Notes under the pieces: model-generated
Told to the model about the DNA's origin: nothing
The model's database searches: none
What the model saw: only the letters and a program-made list of their open reading frames with translations
Source: Mollicutes bacterium Phil14
GTDB lineage: Bacteria > Bacillota_I > Bacilli_A > ML615J-28 > CAG-698
Direction of reading: 5' to 3'
NCBI GenBank assembly: GCA_001940985.1
Contig: MSHB01000004.1
Coordinates: 25,523 to 89,522, forward strand
Length of the DNA stretch: 64,000 nucleotides
Position numbers and translations under genes: made by a program
Shown: positions 24,903 to 34,103 of the stretch, in pieces
Layout of the letters: every line of letters begins with the position of its first letter
Numbering within the stretch: position 1 is the first letter of the stretch

Positions 24903-26090
24903 GTGAAGTATAGTCCGGGTGCTAAAGAAGTAATAAAAAGAATTAAAGATAATGGTTATAGTGCATATATTGTTGGTGGGGCTGTTAGAGACTATATTTT
25001 AGGTAGAAAAATTAATGACTTTGATATTTGTACTAATGCACTACCGACTACTATTAGTGATATTTTTATTAATTATAAAGTTATAAATACTGGCATTAAG
25101 CATGGTACAGTGACTATTATTATTGGAAAAGAAAAGATAGAAGTTACTACTTTTAGAATTGATGGTGGTTATGATGATCATCGTCGCCCTAGAGATGTTT
25201 CTTTTATACAGGACTTATATGGTGATTTGAGAAGAAGAGACTTTACTATTAACTCTTTGGCATATGATGAGAATATTATTGATTATTTTGGTGGAGTTTC
25301 TGATATTAAAAATGGAATTATTAGAACAATAATAGAACCATATGTTAGTTTTAGTGATGATGCGTTACGTATACTTCGAGCTTTAAGATTTTCATCAGTT
25401 TTGGGATTTGAAATTTCAAAAGATACTAGTGAGGCTATTCATAAATATTTTATTTTACTTAATAATATTTCTAAAGAAAGAATAATTGATGAATTATTTA
25501 AAATGATTGTTGGAGAATATTATTATGATACGTTTGAAAAATATTATGATGTTTTTAATTATCTGTTTGATATGAATTATTCGAATGAGATGATAAATAA
25601 AATTGCTAATGGATTTAAAAATATTTGTGATAGTGATATAATCTTAAGGCTATGTTTGTTATTTTATTACTATAATATTGATAGTTTAGGTTTGCTTCTT
25701 AAAAAATATCATTTTAGTAATGCGTATATTAGAGAAATTATAGATGTTTGTTCTTTAAAAGACGAAAAGTATTCAAATGAAATTGATGTAAGAAGATTGT
25801 TGAAAAATTATGATTTTAAGACAGTTAAAAAAGCAATATATTTGAAATCTTTTCTAGAAAAAGAATTTAATTTTAGTGAAAAAATGAATATATTAGAAGA
25901 AGTAAAGTTTAAATGTAATACTTTGAAAGAATTAAAAGTTTCAGGTAATGATTTACTTTCTTTAGGAATAGAGCAAAAAAAAATTGGACCATTATTAGAT
26001 ATGCTATTAGAAGAAATTATAAACAATAGAATTGAAAACGATAAAAATATTTTATTAGAAACTGTGAAGAAGAAGGAAAACATATGTTAA
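24903..26090 (+). CDS. cca: CCA-adding tRNA nucleotidyltransferase
   Basis: Class II nucleotidyltransferase of about 396 residues that adds or repairs the tRNA CCA end. The catalytic head has YIVGGAVRDYILGR with the carboxylates in NDFDICTN, then TFRIDGGYDDHRRP, RRRDFTINSLAYD and ILRALRFSSVLGF. GTG 24903 is chosen since GGGTGA lies eight bases before it and the ATG at 24888 precedes the predicted transcription start. Both tRNAs in this window already encode CCA, so the enzyme is mainly for repair here. The next gene overlaps the stop by 7 bases. Confidence 0.92.
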   Translation: MKYSPGAKEVIKRIKDNGYSAYIVGGAVRDYILGRKINDFDICTNALPTTISDIFINYKVINTGIKHGTVTIIIGKEKIEVTTFRIDGGYDDHRRPRDVSFIQDLYGDLRRRDFTINSLAYDENIIDYFGGVSDIKNGIIRTIIEPYVSFSDDALRILRALRFSSVLGFEISKDTSEAIHKYFILLNNISKERIIDELFKMIVGEYYYDTFEKYYDVFNYLFDMNYSNEMINKIANGFKNICDSDIILRLCLLFYYYNIDSLGLLLKKYHFSNAYIREIIDVCSLKDEKYSNEIDVRRLLKNYDFKTVKKAIYLKSFLEKEFNFSEKMNILEEVKFKCNTLKELKVSGNDLLSLGIEQKKIGPLLDMLLEEIINNRIENDKNILLETVKKKENIC

Positions 26091-26767
26091 AAAAACATAA
26101 AAGAATTAAGTATATATTAATTATACTAGGATTAGTAATCATACCATTATATTCGATTTTTTTTGGTGCTAATGGAGACTTGTTTGATATGACATTTTCT
26201 CAAGTTGGTGGCAGATTTGATGGAAAACTAGAGTCACTTATAGTTTGGGGTGGAATTTGTTCAATTTACTTTTATATTATGATTGACTATATGCAAATGA
26301 TGATTCAAAAAGATAACAAACTAGTAACACTGCTTGTTGGTTTAGGATGTATTTGTTTGATGATAACTGTGTTTTTGCCATTCAACACTATGATGTATCC
26401 AGTTTCTAGTGAAATACATAATAAACTTGTTAGAGTAGCAGTATTCATTATTATAATTGCAGTTTTGTTATTCGTTATTAATTTGAAAGATTTGAATAAA
26501 AAAACTTTTTTGTCATCATTAGTTATATATTCGATTTGCATTTTGGCTTTAGTAATTATTTTTCTGAAGTTTCATGTTAGTAGTATTTTCCAAATAGCTT
26601 TCGTTACGGTTATGAGTTATTTTTTAATGCTAGAATTTATTTTAATTGAAAAATGTCCAAATACTAACTTGTTAAAAGCTATTAGTGAAAAAGAAGCAGA
26701 AATTAAAAAAACAAATCCTAGTAGTGCCTTGCATGAAGAATCGGAAGCAGTTTTTGATGAAAAGTAG
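26084..26767 (+). CDS. Unknown six-helix membrane protein
   Basis: 227 residues with about six to seven hydrophobic segments (near 10-28, 52-68, 80-98, 112-130, 140-160, 165-185) and a charged C-terminal tail of about 35 residues. The loop FFGANGDLFDMTFSQVGG after the first helix is a recognisable landmark but I cannot name the family; it loosely recalls DUF998-type proteins. AGAAGGAAAAC precedes ATG, which overlaps the cca end by 7 bases. Probably co-transcribed with cca and the CvpA-family gene after it. Confidence 0.65.
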   Translation: MLKKHKRIKYILIILGLVIIPLYSIFFGANGDLFDMTFSQVGGRFDGKLESLIVWGGICSIYFYIMIDYMQMMIQKDNKLVTLLVGLGCICLMITVFLPFNTMMYPVSSEIHNKLVRVAVFIIIIAVLLFVINLKDLNKKTFLSSLVIYSICILALVIIFLKFHVSSIFQIAFVTVMSYFLMLEFILIEKCPNTNLLKAISEKEAEIKKTNPSSALHEESEAVFDEK

Positions 26768-26805
26768 AAAAATTAAAAATATGAGAATAAAGGGAGTTTA
26801 ACATT

Positions 26806-27555
26806 ATGAACATTTTTGGGTATGATTTCGGTATAATAGATTTATCTATTATTGGTATAACTTTACTTTTCGCAATTGTTGGATTGGCAAGGGGGTTTTT
26901 AAAACAGATATTATCAATTGCTAATGGCTTGGTATCGATTGTTGTTAGTTGCTGTATTGTTAAGCCAGTTACACAAATTTTAAGCAAAACTGCACTTAGC
27001 GATAAAATAAATGTTAAAATTTTAGATATGATTGTTTCAAAATATCCAAATAGTGCAACTATTGAAACAAGTCTTATAACAACAAAAGAAGAATTATCTG
27101 AGGCCTTTACAACTTCTGGTTTACCTAGCCCATTATCTAAAATTGCCTCTGAATTTATAAAAATAGATAGTTTTTCAGATGGAGAATTTCTTTCAGAAGC
27201 TATAGCAAAAAGCTTAGGTTATTTAGTTTTAAGTATTATTACTTTTGTTGTATTATTTATTGTGATTTTAATTATTATAAAAATATTAATTAGTGTGCTA
27301 GACTCATTAACTAAAGGTGGAGTGCTAAATGTGATTAATCGTATTTTGGGATTAGCACTTGGTCTTGTGAAAGCTTGTGTCTTTATATGCGTTTGTTTGT
27401 TTGTGATTTCAGTTTTAGTGAAATATATTGAACCACTAAATAACTTTATTACTAATGACTTAAAGCTTGAAGTTGAAGGTTTTGGTATTGGTAAGTACTT
27501 ATACGAAAATAATCCATTGATTATAGTCTGGAATTTAATATTTAATAAAGCATAA
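26806..27555 (+). CDS. CvpA family membrane protein
   Basis: 249 residues with four hydrophobic segments and the CvpA pattern at the start: DLSIIGITLLFAIVGLARGF then LKQILSIANGLVSI. The paired LGLALGLVKACVFICVCLF is the last helix of the family. There is an ~80-residue hydrophilic loop between helices 2 and 3. AAAGGGAGTTTAACATT precedes ATG. This is the normal-sized counterpart of the giant CvpA-like protein at 8.1-11.3 kb. The molecular role of CvpA proteins is poorly known; links to peptidoglycan and envelope stress are reported. Confidence 0.85.
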   Translation: MNIFGYDFGIIDLSIIGITLLFAIVGLARGFLKQILSIANGLVSIVVSCCIVKPVTQILSKTALSDKINVKILDMIVSKYPNSATIETSLITTKEELSEAFTTSGLPSPLSKIASEFIKIDSFSDGEFLSEAIAKSLGYLVLSIITFVVLFIVILIIIKILISVLDSLTKGGVLNVINRILGLALGLVKACVFICVCLFVISVLVKYIEPLNNFITNDLKLEVEGFGIGKYLYENNPLIIVWNLIFNKA

Positions 27556-27559
27556 TAAA

Positions 27560-27608
27560 AGGATTGAATTATTTATACAATGTGTATTTTTAATTCAATC
27601 CTATTTTT
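27560..27608. terminator. Terminator between the CvpA gene and the convergent YfcC gene
   Basis: AGGATTGAATTA pairs with TAATTCAATCCT, then seven T; may serve both directions although the minus-strand T run is weaker. Confidence 0.88.
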
Positions 27609-29036
27609 TTAATAATTAATGTAATAACCTAATATTAATAATAATGATGTAATTATTAATATTATTATTTGTAGTAGAAAAGTTTTCTTTACCCACTTAG
27701 TATAACTAAATGAAGAAATTCCTAATGAAATAAGTAAAACTGGATTTGTTGGGTAAATTAAATCTGTAAAACCATCTCCAAATATGAATGCAAGTAAAGC
27801 AATGTTTCTACTTATTCCTAGTTGATCTGCTATAATTGTAATAATTGGAATTATTAAAATTACTTTTGCACTTGCAGAACCAATGAAAAATTGGATTAAA
27901 AGAATAGCTAAGTAAATGAATAGTATCCCTATGATTGGAGAAGTTCCTTTCAAAAGATTAGTCAGTCTATCAATAAGAGTTGCCATTATTTGTCCTTCAT
28001 CAAGAATATATTTAATACTTCCTGCAAGTAAAATCATTATAATAGCTGGTGCTATTCCACTTACTCCAGATATAAACATTTTTAAAGTGTCTTTGAAAGA
28101 ATATTTCAAAATTGCACAAGCTATGAAAACTCCAATTAGGAAAGAAATAGCAATAATTGGAATAGATATACCAAGCTTTTGCACAATTGGTAAAACAGAA
28201 GATACGATAATAATTAAAAGTATTATGATAAAGAAGGCAGTATAAACTTTTAATACTTTTGTATTTTTATCTTCAAATACATTTTCAAAATTTAGATGTT
28301 TTCTTTTTTCTTCGTCAGCTTCATAGCTTGGAGAAGAAGAAGGATTTTTTTCTATTCTCTTTACGTGAATGGTAATAAATGTACACAGTAATATATACAT
28401 TAATATAAATACTAATATTCTAAACCATATACCATCTAAAATATTTAAATCCATGACTTTTGAAGCTAAACCAACTGAAAATGGATTTGTTATAGCTGTA
28501 GAAAAACCAAATCCAGCTGCCATAAGACACATTGCTAAACCAGTAAATGTGTCCCATCCCATTCCTAGTGAAAGAAGTATAATTATAGGAAGTAGGGTTA
28601 CTGATTCTTCAAAAATTCCAAAAAGGGATCCAAAAAGCATAAAAAATAATGATATAATATAAATTAACAAATATTTTCGATTTTTAAATTTGCGTATCAA
28701 AGAGGCAATAATGGCATTAATACCACCAGTTTTATCAATGACATTAAAAGCTCCGCCCAATATTAGTATGAAAAGTGAAACAACAATGATAGTAATTCCA
28801 GAATCACTTCCTAATACCAATATAGGTGATAAAATAAATTTTATAAATGAAAATCCTTTTTCCTCAAGGGGCGTGTAAATAATTTCAGCTCCAGCATTAA
28901 TTTCATCTTGTGTTGGATAAAAACCATGCGGTATAATAAAAGTTAGTATGTATGATAAAATCATAAACGATATTAGTATTAAACAAACAGTTATAAATGA
29001 ACGTTTATTGATTTTTAGCATTTTATCTTGATTCAT
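27609..29036 (-). CDS. YfcC family carrier (DcuC-like)
   Basis: 475-residue integral membrane protein with about 12 helices from the YfcC/C4-dicarboxylate anaerobic carrier group. The region after helix 1 (FIIPHGFYPTQ), LGGAFNVIDKTGGINAII and GFGFSTAITNPFSVGLA are typical, as is the late block GSASAKVILIIPII and IYPTNPVLLISLG. Its substrate in other bacteria is uncertain (arginine/peptide or dicarboxylate are proposed). Start overlaps the stop of the upstream acyltransferase fusion gene (ATGA), so both are one minus-strand operon. Confidence 0.88.
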   Translation of the reverse strand: MNQDKMLKINKRSFITVCLILISFMILSYILTFIIPHGFYPTQDEINAGAEIIYTPLEEKGFSFIKFILSPILVLGSDSGITIIVVSLFILILGGAFNVIDKTGGINAIIASLIRKFKNRKYLLIYIISLFFMLFGSLFGIFEESVTLLPIIILLSLGMGWDTFTGLAMCLMAAGFGFSTAITNPFSVGLASKVMDLNILDGIWFRILVFILMYILLCTFITIHVKRIEKNPSSSPSYEADEEKRKHLNFENVFEDKNTKVLKVYTAFFIIILLIIIVSSVLPIVQKLGISIPIIAISFLIGVFIACAILKYSFKDTLKMFISGVSGIAPAIIMILLAGSIKYILDEGQIMATLIDRLTNLLKGTSPIIGILFIYLAILLIQFFIGSASAKVILIIPIITIIADQLGISRNIALLAFIFGDGFTDLIYPTNPVLLISLGISSFSYTKWVKKTFLLQIIILIITSLLLILGYYINY

Positions 29037-31156
29037 TCGCTCTTCTCCAATTCTTCAATATTATTTTCTTCTAAATATTTTTGATACATTTGTTCAGAAA
29101 CAACAGACCATTTTACACATTCGCGGATATTATCAGGAACGAAATAATAAAGGGTGTTGTGATGATATATTTCAAAATCTTCTCTGATGCCAAATAGTAC
29201 AGTTGGTAAATTTTCGATTTTGAATAATATCTCTTTTTCTTCGTTATTAATACTACCTTTGTATACAATGCCATCAGAATTTATAGTAGTATATCCTTCG
29301 CCAACAACTGCAAATCCCTTTCCATTTGAATCTGGATGTTTCAATGTGACATGGCTAGTGAATTGATAGTTAGGATCTTCAATATTTTTTCTTTCAATTT
29401 GTTTTTGCCAATTATACCAATCTCTAATATTTTTTGGTACTAACTCATTATCTGAATGGAATTGATAATAATTATCTAGCGTTACTTTAGTGTTGCAATG
29501 AGTGCATGTTAAAGTGTTGCTTTTAGAAGAAAAAGTGTATTCATGCTTACATACAGGACAGATATACAGTAGATGTTCTAAACCTTCAGCAAATCTTTTT
29601 CCTTTATAATATATATTATTCTTTTCTTGCCAAGCAAATTCATCATAATCACATTCTTTTTTCAAAATTTCATATATTTCATTAACTGACAAGTTTTTAA
29701 TTTGATCTTTTGAGAAAATTTCTTTATATTCTATATGGACTTTACCTTTTCTAGATGTTAAAGCCCATTTTGGAGTAGAAAAATATGAGCCATGTATTTT
29801 TGTTATTATTACTTGTACTCCAAATTTTTTAATCATTTTAGCTGTAGAAGGAATAACCTTTTCCATACATCCGTGTGGTGATAATCTTCCTTCAGGAGCA
29901 ATTCCTAAAATTCCATTATTTTTCATAACCCTAACTATGTTTTTCATAGAACTAACATCTGGTTGATATAAATATTTTGGGAAAGCTCCTAGCGATTTGA
30001 TAAGTCTACCTAGATGATAATTGCAGAAGTAGTAGTAGGCAACAACAGCATTAACCTTATTAGGATAAACAGGTATGAATGACCATAAAAAGTCTAGTTT
30101 TGCTGGATGATTAAATAAAAGAATTGTTGGTTTCTCAAATTTTGGCATATTTTTTTTATCAACTTCTACTTTGTATTTAGTGAAAAAATATATTTTCAAG
30201 GAAAACCTTAATACTGAATAAAGAATAGGATTAGCTTTCTTTATTGGCCCTTGAAAATATTGCATATTATATTTTTTCCTTGAGTTTTCAAATAGTTTTG
30301 AAAAAGGTTTATTCAACAGCAAGTAAAGTATTATATAAAGGAAGAAAATCATAATATTAAAAAACATTTTTTTAATATCATTAATAAAAGCAAAATACAT
30401 TGAGAAACCAGCATTGATAAAAGCAAATAATAACCAAATTGCAGTTGCTCTAATGCTTCTGTTAGATAGATGAATAAGTATTTTATCTTTAAATTTCAAA
30501 GCAAACACGATTAGTATACAACATAGTGAAAGTAAAATAGTAAAAGGTAAATATGCTTCTTCAATGGCAAAGTGTCCAAAGATTGTACATAAAACGGTAG
30601 CGGGAACAGCACCAAGTGTAGTTAAAATAATATATCTAAAAAAACTTATCTTTGTATTAGCGGCACTAATACTAGCTACTCCATAGGGAATGCCAGGGAC
30701 AAAATACAATGATAAAATAAATAAAGTTGATTTATTTTTTCCATTTGAAGAAACAACTTGTAATTTTTCCTTTTCTTTCTCATCTAGAATTTGTGTAGAA
30801 TTTTTCCCTAGTAATCTAAAAATTATGAAGATTATTAAGTTTCCTAAAAAGATTCCTGCCATACAGCAAAGAAATCCTAGTTTAGCTCCACAACAAAAAC
30901 CAGCAATGATTTGTATAATTTCTGTAGGAATAATTGCAGTTACTAGAAGAATTGCTTGTGATAGACCGATTATAAAGTATTTCCACAAGCCATAACTTTC
31001 AAATTTTTCTTCTAGTGGTAGTAATGAATTTGTATCTATTGCTTCTTTGATAGGCTCTATTAAATCAATACATAAAAATATTGTTAAAGCAAAAAATGCA
31101 ATGATTGACAAAATGATTAATATTTTTTTTATTATTTTTACATTTGAATTTTTCAT
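29033..31156 (-). CDS. VTT-domain / PlsC acyltransferase / zinc-ribbon fusion protein
   Basis: 707 residues. Residues 1-230: hydrophobic VTT (DedA/TVP38-type) domain with PTEIIQIIAGFCCG, GIFLGNLIIF and YFVPGIPYGVASISAAN. Two more membrane helices follow (about 235-285). Residues ~300-500: lysophosphatidate-type acyltransferase with catalytic N349-H350-P-A-K-L-D355 and PEGRLSPHG. At 533 a CPVC...CTHC zinc ribbon starts, then ~130 residues of unknown type. ATG 31156 follows AAAGGA by 9 bases. Acyltransferase plus zinc ribbon is familiar in Clostridia; the VTT fusion is unusual. Likely a membrane lipid acylating or lipid-scrambling enzyme, which is inference. Confidence 0.82.
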   Translation of the reverse strand: MKNSNVKIIKKILIILSIIAFFALTIFLCIDLIEPIKEAIDTNSLLPLEEKFESYGLWKYFIIGLSQAILLVTAIIPTEIIQIIAGFCCGAKLGFLCCMAGIFLGNLIIFIIFRLLGKNSTQILDEKEKEKLQVVSSNGKNKSTLFILSLYFVPGIPYGVASISAANTKISFFRYIILTTLGAVPATVLCTIFGHFAIEEAYLPFTILLSLCCILIVFALKFKDKILIHLSNRSIRATAIWLLFAFINAGFSMYFAFINDIKKMFFNIMIFFLYIILYLLLNKPFSKLFENSRKKYNMQYFQGPIKKANPILYSVLRFSLKIYFFTKYKVEVDKKNMPKFEKPTILLFNHPAKLDFLWSFIPVYPNKVNAVVAYYYFCNYHLGRLIKSLGAFPKYLYQPDVSSMKNIVRVMKNNGILGIAPEGRLSPHGCMEKVIPSTAKMIKKFGVQVIITKIHGSYFSTPKWALTSRKGKVHIEYKEIFSKDQIKNLSVNEIYEILKKECDYDEFAWQEKNNIYYKGKRFAEGLEHLLYICPVCKHEYTFSSKSNTLTCTHCNTKVTLDNYYQFHSDNELVPKNIRDWYNWQKQIERKNIEDPNYQFTSHVTLKHPDSNGKGFAVVGEGYTTINSDGIVYKGSINNEEKEILFKIENLPTVLFGIREDFEIYHHNTLYYFVPDNIRECVKWSVVSEQMYQKYLEENNIEELEKSE

Positions 31157-31248
31157 AGGATTAGGTCCTTTCAATTTATATATTATTATATCATAAAAAA
31201 AGCAAATTGAAAATGTTTATCATATATTATAATGGAGTTGTTACAGAA

Positions 31249-31749
31249 GTGGAAGAGAAAAGCAATAATAGTTTGTATACTAAAATAGCAGTTGGAATAT
31301 CAGCTGGATTTATTGGTCAATATATTGGCGATGTTATATATAATTTCTTAGAAAATAAAGGATATACTTATGAGATTAGATCAGAAATGTCACTATATTT
31401 AGCAGGAATTATCTCTGGCGGCGTGGCTGCTATATTTGATGATGAAATACCTTTGTTTCAATCTGTATTACTTTCAGTTGGTATATTTTATTTGGTTTTT
31501 GATGCTAGTGATCAGTTTTTAGGTGGCGATGGAATGAGTAAAAAAATTTTTTTAAAGGAATTCATAGTTGACGCCATTATAATTTATATTCTGGTTACAT
31601 TCCAAAATACATTTATCGATTTATTTCTTCCTAACGTTAACAGCAATACTAATACATTGTTTGATGATGAAATAATCCTGACTTTAATATCGGGTATAAT
31701 TATTAATTCATATTACGATGTTAAAAAAATTATAACAAATAAGATTTAG
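31249..31749 (+). CDS. Unknown small membrane protein
   Basis: About 166 residues with four hydrophobic segments (SAGFIGQYIGDVIY, a second Gly-rich SLYLAGIISGGVAAIF, a third LLSVGIFYLVF, and a fourth near FIVDAIIIYILVTF). Family not recognised. The start is uncertain: a TATAAT (31228-31233) implies transcription from about 31240, which favours GTG 31249 with GGAG 11 bases before it; a TTG at 31207 opens the same frame. Stands alone between the minus-strand acyltransferase and the next promoter. Confidence 0.55.
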   Translation: MEEKSNNSLYTKIAVGISAGFIGQYIGDVIYNFLENKGYTYEIRSEMSLYLAGIISGGVAAIFDDEIPLFQSVLLSVGIFYLVFDASDQFLGGDGMSKKIFLKEFIVDAIIIYILVTFQNTFIDLFLPNVNSNTNTLFDDEIILTLISGIIINSYYDVKKIITNKI

Positions 31750-31774
31750 TGAATGTAAAATAAAAATAAAAATG

Positions 31775-31803
31775 TTTACCATATTTCTAAAAAATGTTAT
31801 AAT
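31775..31803 (+). promoter_or_regulatory. Promoter of the GNAT-like gene
   Basis: TTTACC (31775-31780) and TATAAT (31798-31803), 17-base spacing. Confidence 0.8.
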
Positions 31804-31833
31804 ACTTATGACTCAATATTTGGAGGTAAGAAA

Positions 31834-32961
31834 ATGATAGTTGTTAAAGAAATCAAAAAGAAAAAAGATATAAAGAAATTTGTTATGTTTCCTATTAAAA
31901 TGTATAAAAAAGAAAAAAGATACATTCCTTGTATTGTTGGGGATGAAATGAAACTTTTAAACAAAAAGAAGAACCCTGCTTATGAATATTGTGAAACAAA
32001 ATTATTTTTAGCATATAAAGATAAAAAAATAGTTGGAAGAATATGTGGCTTGATAAATCATTCTTATAATAAGAAAAAAGGTTTGAACCAAATACGTTTT
32101 TGTAGATTTGATGTAATAGATGATATAGAAGTCACAAAAGCTTTGTTTAGAGCTGTTATTGATTGGGCAGATGAAAGGGGCATAAAAGAAATGATTGGTC
32201 CAATCGGTTTCAGTGATTTAGATAAAGAAGGAATGCTTGTTGAAGGCTTTGAAGAAATGAGTAATTCATTAACTTTATATAACTATCCATATTATGTAAA
32301 GCATTTAGAAGAATTAGGTTTTAGAAAAGACGCTGATTGGGTTGAATATCAAGTGTTTACTCCAAAAGAAATGAATGAGAGAATTAATAGAGTAGCTGAA
32401 ATAATTAAAAAAAGAAAAGGATATAAAGTTGTAAAATTGAAAAGTGCTAAAGATGTAAAATACTATGCACGTAAAGCTTTTAGTTTGATTAATGAAGCTT
32501 TTGCTCCTTTATATGGAGTTGTTGAATTAAATCCTAAACAAATTGAAGAAGCTATTAAACAATTTGTTCCAATTGTTGCTATGACAAATTATGAATATTG
32601 TTATATTATAAACGATGATAAAGACAATACTTTAGGATTTGGTGTTTTAGCTCCTAGTTTAAATAATGCTCTAAAAAAATCTAATGGTAAAATGTTCCCA
32701 TTTGGAATATTTAGAATGCTAAGAGATTTGAAGAAGAGCGAAATTTTAGATATGTACATTTTAGCTGTTAAACCAGAATATCATAATTTAGGAGTTAATA
32801 CGTTAATTTTATGCGAAGGAATAAAATCAGCTATTAAGAACGGCGTAAAATTTGCTGAAACTGGTCCAGAATTAGAATTGAATAATCGCGTTCAAGATCA
32901 ATGGAAGGAATTTGAAGTTCGTCAACATAGAAGACGACGTTCTTGGATAATTAATTTTTAA
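31834..32961 (+). CDS. GNAT-fold protein, YghO-like
   Basis: 375 residues related to the GNAT-like YghO group. N-terminal part has FVMFPIKMYKKEKRYIPCIVGDE, then KLFLAYKDKKIVGRICG, a GNAT-like strand, and MIGPIGFSDLDKEGMLVEGF in the middle; the C-terminal GNAT-like part has ILDMYILAVKPEYHNLGVN. It ends in the basic RQHRRRRSWI. TGGAGGTAAGAAA precedes ATG. Single-gene unit. An acyltransferase role is expected from fold; the acceptor is unknown. Confidence 0.78.
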   Translation: MIVVKEIKKKKDIKKFVMFPIKMYKKEKRYIPCIVGDEMKLLNKKKNPAYEYCETKLFLAYKDKKIVGRICGLINHSYNKKKGLNQIRFCRFDVIDDIEVTKALFRAVIDWADERGIKEMIGPIGFSDLDKEGMLVEGFEEMSNSLTLYNYPYYVKHLEELGFRKDADWVEYQVFTPKEMNERINRVAEIIKKRKGYKVVKLKSAKDVKYYARKAFSLINEAFAPLYGVVELNPKQIEEAIKQFVPIVAMTNYEYCYIINDDKDNTLGFGVLAPSLNNALKKSNGKMFPFGIFRMLRDLKKSEILDMYILAVKPEYHNLGVNTLILCEGIKSAIKNGVKFAETGPELELNNRVQDQWKEFEVRQHRRRRSWIINF

Positions 32962-32995
32962 AATTTGATGTTTAAAAAATATAAAATTAAAGTTA

Positions 32996-33024
32996 TTGAC
33001 ATTTATTAGAAAAAAGTGTATAAT
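32996..33024 (+). promoter_or_regulatory. Consensus promoter of the rplU operon
   Basis: Perfect TTGACA (32996-33001) and TATAAT (33019-33024), 17-base spacing. Confidence 0.93.
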
Positions 33025-33030
33025 ATGTAT

Positions 33031-33118
33031 GTTGTGTATTGGCACAACCGCACAAAAAAGGTATAAGTGATTTAATCCACCTTAATGGCGTGTCTTAAAA
33101 AATATAATGAGGAGGTGC
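33031..33118 (+). promoter_or_regulatory. Ribosomal protein L21 leader RNA (likely)
   Basis: The ~90 bases between the promoter and the rplU ribosome site hold no gene and occupy the place of the L21 leader known upstream of rplU in Bacillota, where L21 or a relative controls the operon. Complementary pieces such as GGCACAACCGCACA versus GGCGTGTC, and GGTATAAGTG versus CCACCTT, suggest structure. Assignment is by position and partial pairing, not by a model search. Confidence 0.55.
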
Positions 33119-33124
33119 TGTAAA

Positions 33125-33424
33125 ATGTATGCAATTATTGAAACTGGTGGTAAACAATATCGCGTAGAAGAAAATACTGAACTTTATGTTGAAAAACTTG
33201 AAGTTGCTGAAAATGGCGAAGTTGTTTTTGATAAAGTTTTAATGGTAAATGGTAAAGTTGGTACTCCATATGTTGAGGGTGCTACTGTAAAAGCAGTTTG
33301 TGAAAAACATGGTAAAGCTAAGAAAATTATCGTTTACAAGTATAAATCAAAGAAGAACTACCACAAGAAACAAGGTCATCGTCAACCTTATACAAAATTA
33401 AAAGTTGTTGCTATTGAAGGTTAG
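33125..33424 (+). CDS. rplU: 50S ribosomal protein L21
   Basis: 99 residues, normal length; [16 protein letters not shown] and the basic C-terminal [20 protein letters not shown] are diagnostic. ATG 33125 follows GAGGAGGTG; upstream in-frame codons lie in the leader. First of the L21-Prp-L27-Obg operon. Confidence 0.98.
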   Translation: MYAIIETGGKQYRVEENTELYVEKLEVAENGEVVFDKVLMVNGKVGTPYVEGATVKAVCEKHGKAKKIIVYKYKSKKNYHKKQGHRQPYTKLKVVAIEG

Positions 33425-33426
33425 TT

Positions 33427-33750
33427 ATGACGCTAGTAAATGTTATTTTGGATGAGGCTCATAGAATAAAAAGAGTCTTGGTTAGTGGTCATTCTAATTA
33501 TGATGTTATAGGAAAAGATATAGTATGTGCTTCCGTGTCTGTTGCTATGTATATGTCAGCAAATTTAATAGGAAGAGTTTTAGATTCAAAAGGATTTTCT
33601 TTTCATGAATATAAAAAAACAACTACTATGGAATTAATAATTAAAGAAGATAACGAATTTGTTAACATCATAATGGAAAATTTAATTTATACTTTAAAAA
33701 GCATAAGTTCAGATTATGCTAATTATTTACAAATAAAAATAAACGAATAA
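33427..33750 (+). CDS. prp: Ribosomal-processing cysteine protease Prp
   Basis: 107-residue protease that trims the N-terminal extension of L27 in Bacillota. The catalytic pair is visible at the family positions: His22 in SGHSNYD and Cys34 in GKDIVCASVS. It sits between rplU and rpmA, 2 bases after rplU, as in all relatives. Its substrate, the extended L27, is encoded next and carries the expected cleavage sequence. Confidence 0.96.
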   Translation: MTLVNVILDEAHRIKRVLVSGHSNYDVIGKDIVCASVSVAMYMSANLIGRVLDSKGFSFHEYKKTTTMELIIKEDNEFVNIIMENLIYTLKSISSDYANYLQIKINE

Positions 33751-33762
33751 GGAGGTAATCTC

Positions 33763-34044
33763 ATGTTTAAACTAAATATACAGTTTTTCGCTTCAAAAAA
33801 GGCTGCAGGTTCTACTAAGAACGGTAGAGATTCTCATGCTAAGAGATTAGGTGCTAAAAAAGCTGATGGAGAATATGCAACTGCAGGTTCAATAATATAT
33901 CGTCAAAGAGGTACTAAGATTTATGCTGGTACTAACGTTGGTAAAGGTGGAGACGATACTTTATTTGCTACTATAACTGGTTATGTTAAATATGAACGTA
34001 AAGGAAAAGATAAAAAGCAAGTATCTGTTTACGAAACTAGATAA
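33763..34044 (+). CDS. rpmA: 50S ribosomal protein L27 with Prp-cleaved leader
   Basis: 93 residues. The first nine, MFKLNIQFF, match the conserved LNxQFF Prp motif; cleavage before Ala10 leaves [15 protein letters not shown], the tail that reaches the peptidyl transferase centre. GGAGGTAATCTC precedes ATG. Followed by a clear hairpin with T run before obgE. Confidence 0.98.
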   Translation: MFKLNIQFFASKKAAGSTKNGRDSHAKRLGAKKADGEYATAGSIIYRQRGTKIYAGTNVGKGGDDTLFATITGYVKYERKGKDKKQVSVYETR

Positions 34045-34050
34045 ATAATT

Positions 34051-34080
34051 ATGCACTTAATAATTTAAGTGCATTTTTTT
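34051..34080 (+). terminator. Terminator between rpmA and obgE
   Basis: ATGCACTTAA pairs with TTAAGTGCAT around four bases, then seven T. It probably ends most ribosomal transcripts and limits read-through into obgE. Confidence 0.9.
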
Positions 34081-34103
34081 AAGTTTTTAAAGGTGGTGAA
34101 AAC

